Assembly: GCA_038528605.1 (NCBI GenBank)
Contig: JBCBEP010000017.1
Location: 1 to 42,209 of the forward strand
From: Thermohalobaculum sp038528605
Lineage (GTDB): Bacteria > Pseudomonadota > Alphaproteobacteria > Rhodobacterales > Rhodobacteraceae
Reading direction: 5' to 3'
Length of the DNA: 42,209 nucleotides
Under the pieces are notes generated by a model. The model was given only the letters and a program-made list of their open reading frames with translations, was not told the origin of the DNA and searched no databases. How positions within the stretch are numbered: position 1 is the stretch's first letter; each line of letters begins with the position of its first letter. Shown here one piece after another: positions 41,374-42,209 of this stretch. Position numbers and translations under genes: made by a program.

Positions 41374-42209
41374 ATGATGAAGCGCGCGCTCGCCCTCGCC
41401 GCGGGGCTTGCAGCCATGCTGGTGCCGCTGATGGCCAGCGCACAGGCCGTGAAGCTGACCGCCACCGCCGCCGTCATCCGCGTGGACACGGACGCGGAGC
41501 TGCCCCTCTCGCGCCTCGATATCCCGCCCGACGATGATGGCTTCGCCGGGGCCGAGCGGGCGGAGGCGGACAACGCCACCACCGGCCGCTTCCTCGGCCA
41601 TGCCTACGAGACACGGTTGATGGACGCGACGCCCGAGGGGGCGATGGCCGCGCTCGAGACAGCGCTCTCCGAAGGCGTCCGCCTCTTCATAGCCCTCGCC
41701 CCCGCCGAGACGCTGCTGGCGCTCGCGGACCGGGCGGCGGAGGACGGCGCAATCGTCATCAACGCCCAGGCGCGCGACACAAGCCTCCGCCAGGAGGAAT
41801 GCCGCGCCAACGTGTTCCACGTCGCCCCCTCCCGCGCGATGCTGGCCGATGGTCTCGCGCAGTACATGGTGTGGAAGAAGTGGACCGACTGGGTGATCGT
41901 CGAAGGCTCCAATCCGCCGGACAAGGCGATGGGCGAGGCCTACGCGACCGCCGCCAAGAAGTTCGGCATCGAGGTGGTCGACCGGCTGGTCTTCGAGGAC
42001 ACAGGGCGCGCCCGCCGCTCGGATAGCGGGCATGTCCTCGTCCAGCGTCAGATCCCCACCTTCATGCAGTCGGCGGACGACCATGACGTGGTCGTGGTCG
42101 CAGACGAGAGCGCCTATTTCGGCTCCTACCTTCCCTATCGCGCCTGGGCGCCCCGGCCTGTGGCGGGCGATGCGGGCCTGATTGCGCGAAGCTGGCATCC
42201 GGGCCACGA
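41374..42209 (+). CDS. ABC transporter substrate-binding protein, PQQ-dependent alcohol dehydrogenase system type (partial)
   Basis: The frame is open from the ATG at 41374 to the window end (278 codons), so the C-terminus is missing. A signal peptide (MMKRALALAAGLAAMLVPLM, to ASAQA) is followed by a periplasmic binding fold of the branched-chain-amino-acid type: IRVDTDAELPLSRLDIPP, then IVINAQARDTSLRQEECRAN and WTDWVIVEGSNPPDKAM. These are marks of the binding proteins of the PQQ-dependent alcohol dehydrogenase cluster. Its true ligand is unknown. GGGGAGG lies 6 bases before the ATG. The ATPase, permease and dehydrogenase genes should follow outside the window. Confidence 0.87.
   Translation, partial: MMKRALALAAGLAAMLVPLMASAQAVKLTATAAVIRVDTDAELPLSRLDIPPDDDGFAGAERAEADNATTGRFLGHAYETRLMDATPEGAMAALETALSEGVRLFIALAPAETLLALADRAAEDGAIVINAQARDTSLRQEECRANVFHVAPSRAMLADGLAQYMVWKKWTDWVIVEGSNPPDKAMGEAYATAAKKFGIEVVDRLVFEDTGRARRSDSGHVLVQRQIPTFMQSADDHDVVVVADESAYFGSYLPYRAWAPRPVAGDAGLIARSWHPGH

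Overview
The window is very GC-rich, densely coded DNA from an alphaproteobacterium, most likely a member of the Rhodobacterales. Evidence: heterotetrameric sarcosine oxidase genes; a SAM-methyltransferase/PIN-domain gene pair and an F1-ATPase zeta-type inhibitor of the Rhodobacter/Paracoccus kind; a purS-purQ-purL cluster; a dac-tmk-holB-tatD-MBL cluster; and PQQ-linked accessory genes. No rRNA, tRNA, CRISPR array, transposase or phage gene was seen, so this looks like ordinary chromosome.

Layout. 1-1457 (minus): a truncated ligase-associated MBL exonuclease and a one-TM protein. 1718-5733 (plus): soxD-soxA-soxG of sarcosine oxidase, with no soxB next to them. 5734-6585: a GC-rich hairpin repeat, a 77-aa protein, and a compact transcription unit made of a foldable leader that can hide the Shine-Dalgarno of a 26-codon ORF, closed by a strong terminator. 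6586-8404: RlmI-like RNA methyltransferase overlapping a PIN-domain gene. 8405-13456: a large cruciform, a three-repeat PhoB box and phnC-phnD-phnE1-phnE2 plus a hexapeptide transferase, followed by a small lipoprotein and a TauD-type dioxygenase. 14948-18677 (minus): purS-purQ-lipoprotein-purL. 18815-25596: ceramidase-like membrane protein, MFS transporter, DUF3592 protein, purC, then an envelope group (lipoprotein, porin, OmpA-like protein) and the ATPase zeta subunit. 25738-29639 (plus): two photolyase/cryptochrome proteins, the second an Fe-S (6-4) type, with a secreted protein and a DUF2256 zinc-ribbon-like protein between them. 29840-35542 (minus): dac-tmk-holB-tatD-MBL hydrolase-AEC transporter. 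35614-42209: a PQQ-linked region with a SoxYZ-like carrier, a solitary pqqA with its own terminator, a coiled-coil membrane protein with three CX17C repeats, a two-component system, a DUF2380 protein and the start of a PQQ-type ABC substrate-binding protein.

How the genes work together. Phosphate starvation (PhoB box) should switch on phosphonate uptake. The pur genes supply FGAM and SAICAR synthesis. The photolyase group repairs UV damage. The right end looks like the accessory and regulatory part of a PQQ-dependent alcohol oxidation system whose dehydrogenase lies outside the window.

Most novel-looking items: the structured leader/small ORF at 6250-6496, the solitary pqqA at 36645, and the three-repeat cysteine protein at 36827-38152. 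All identifications were made by eye from sequence and family knowledge; no searches were run.
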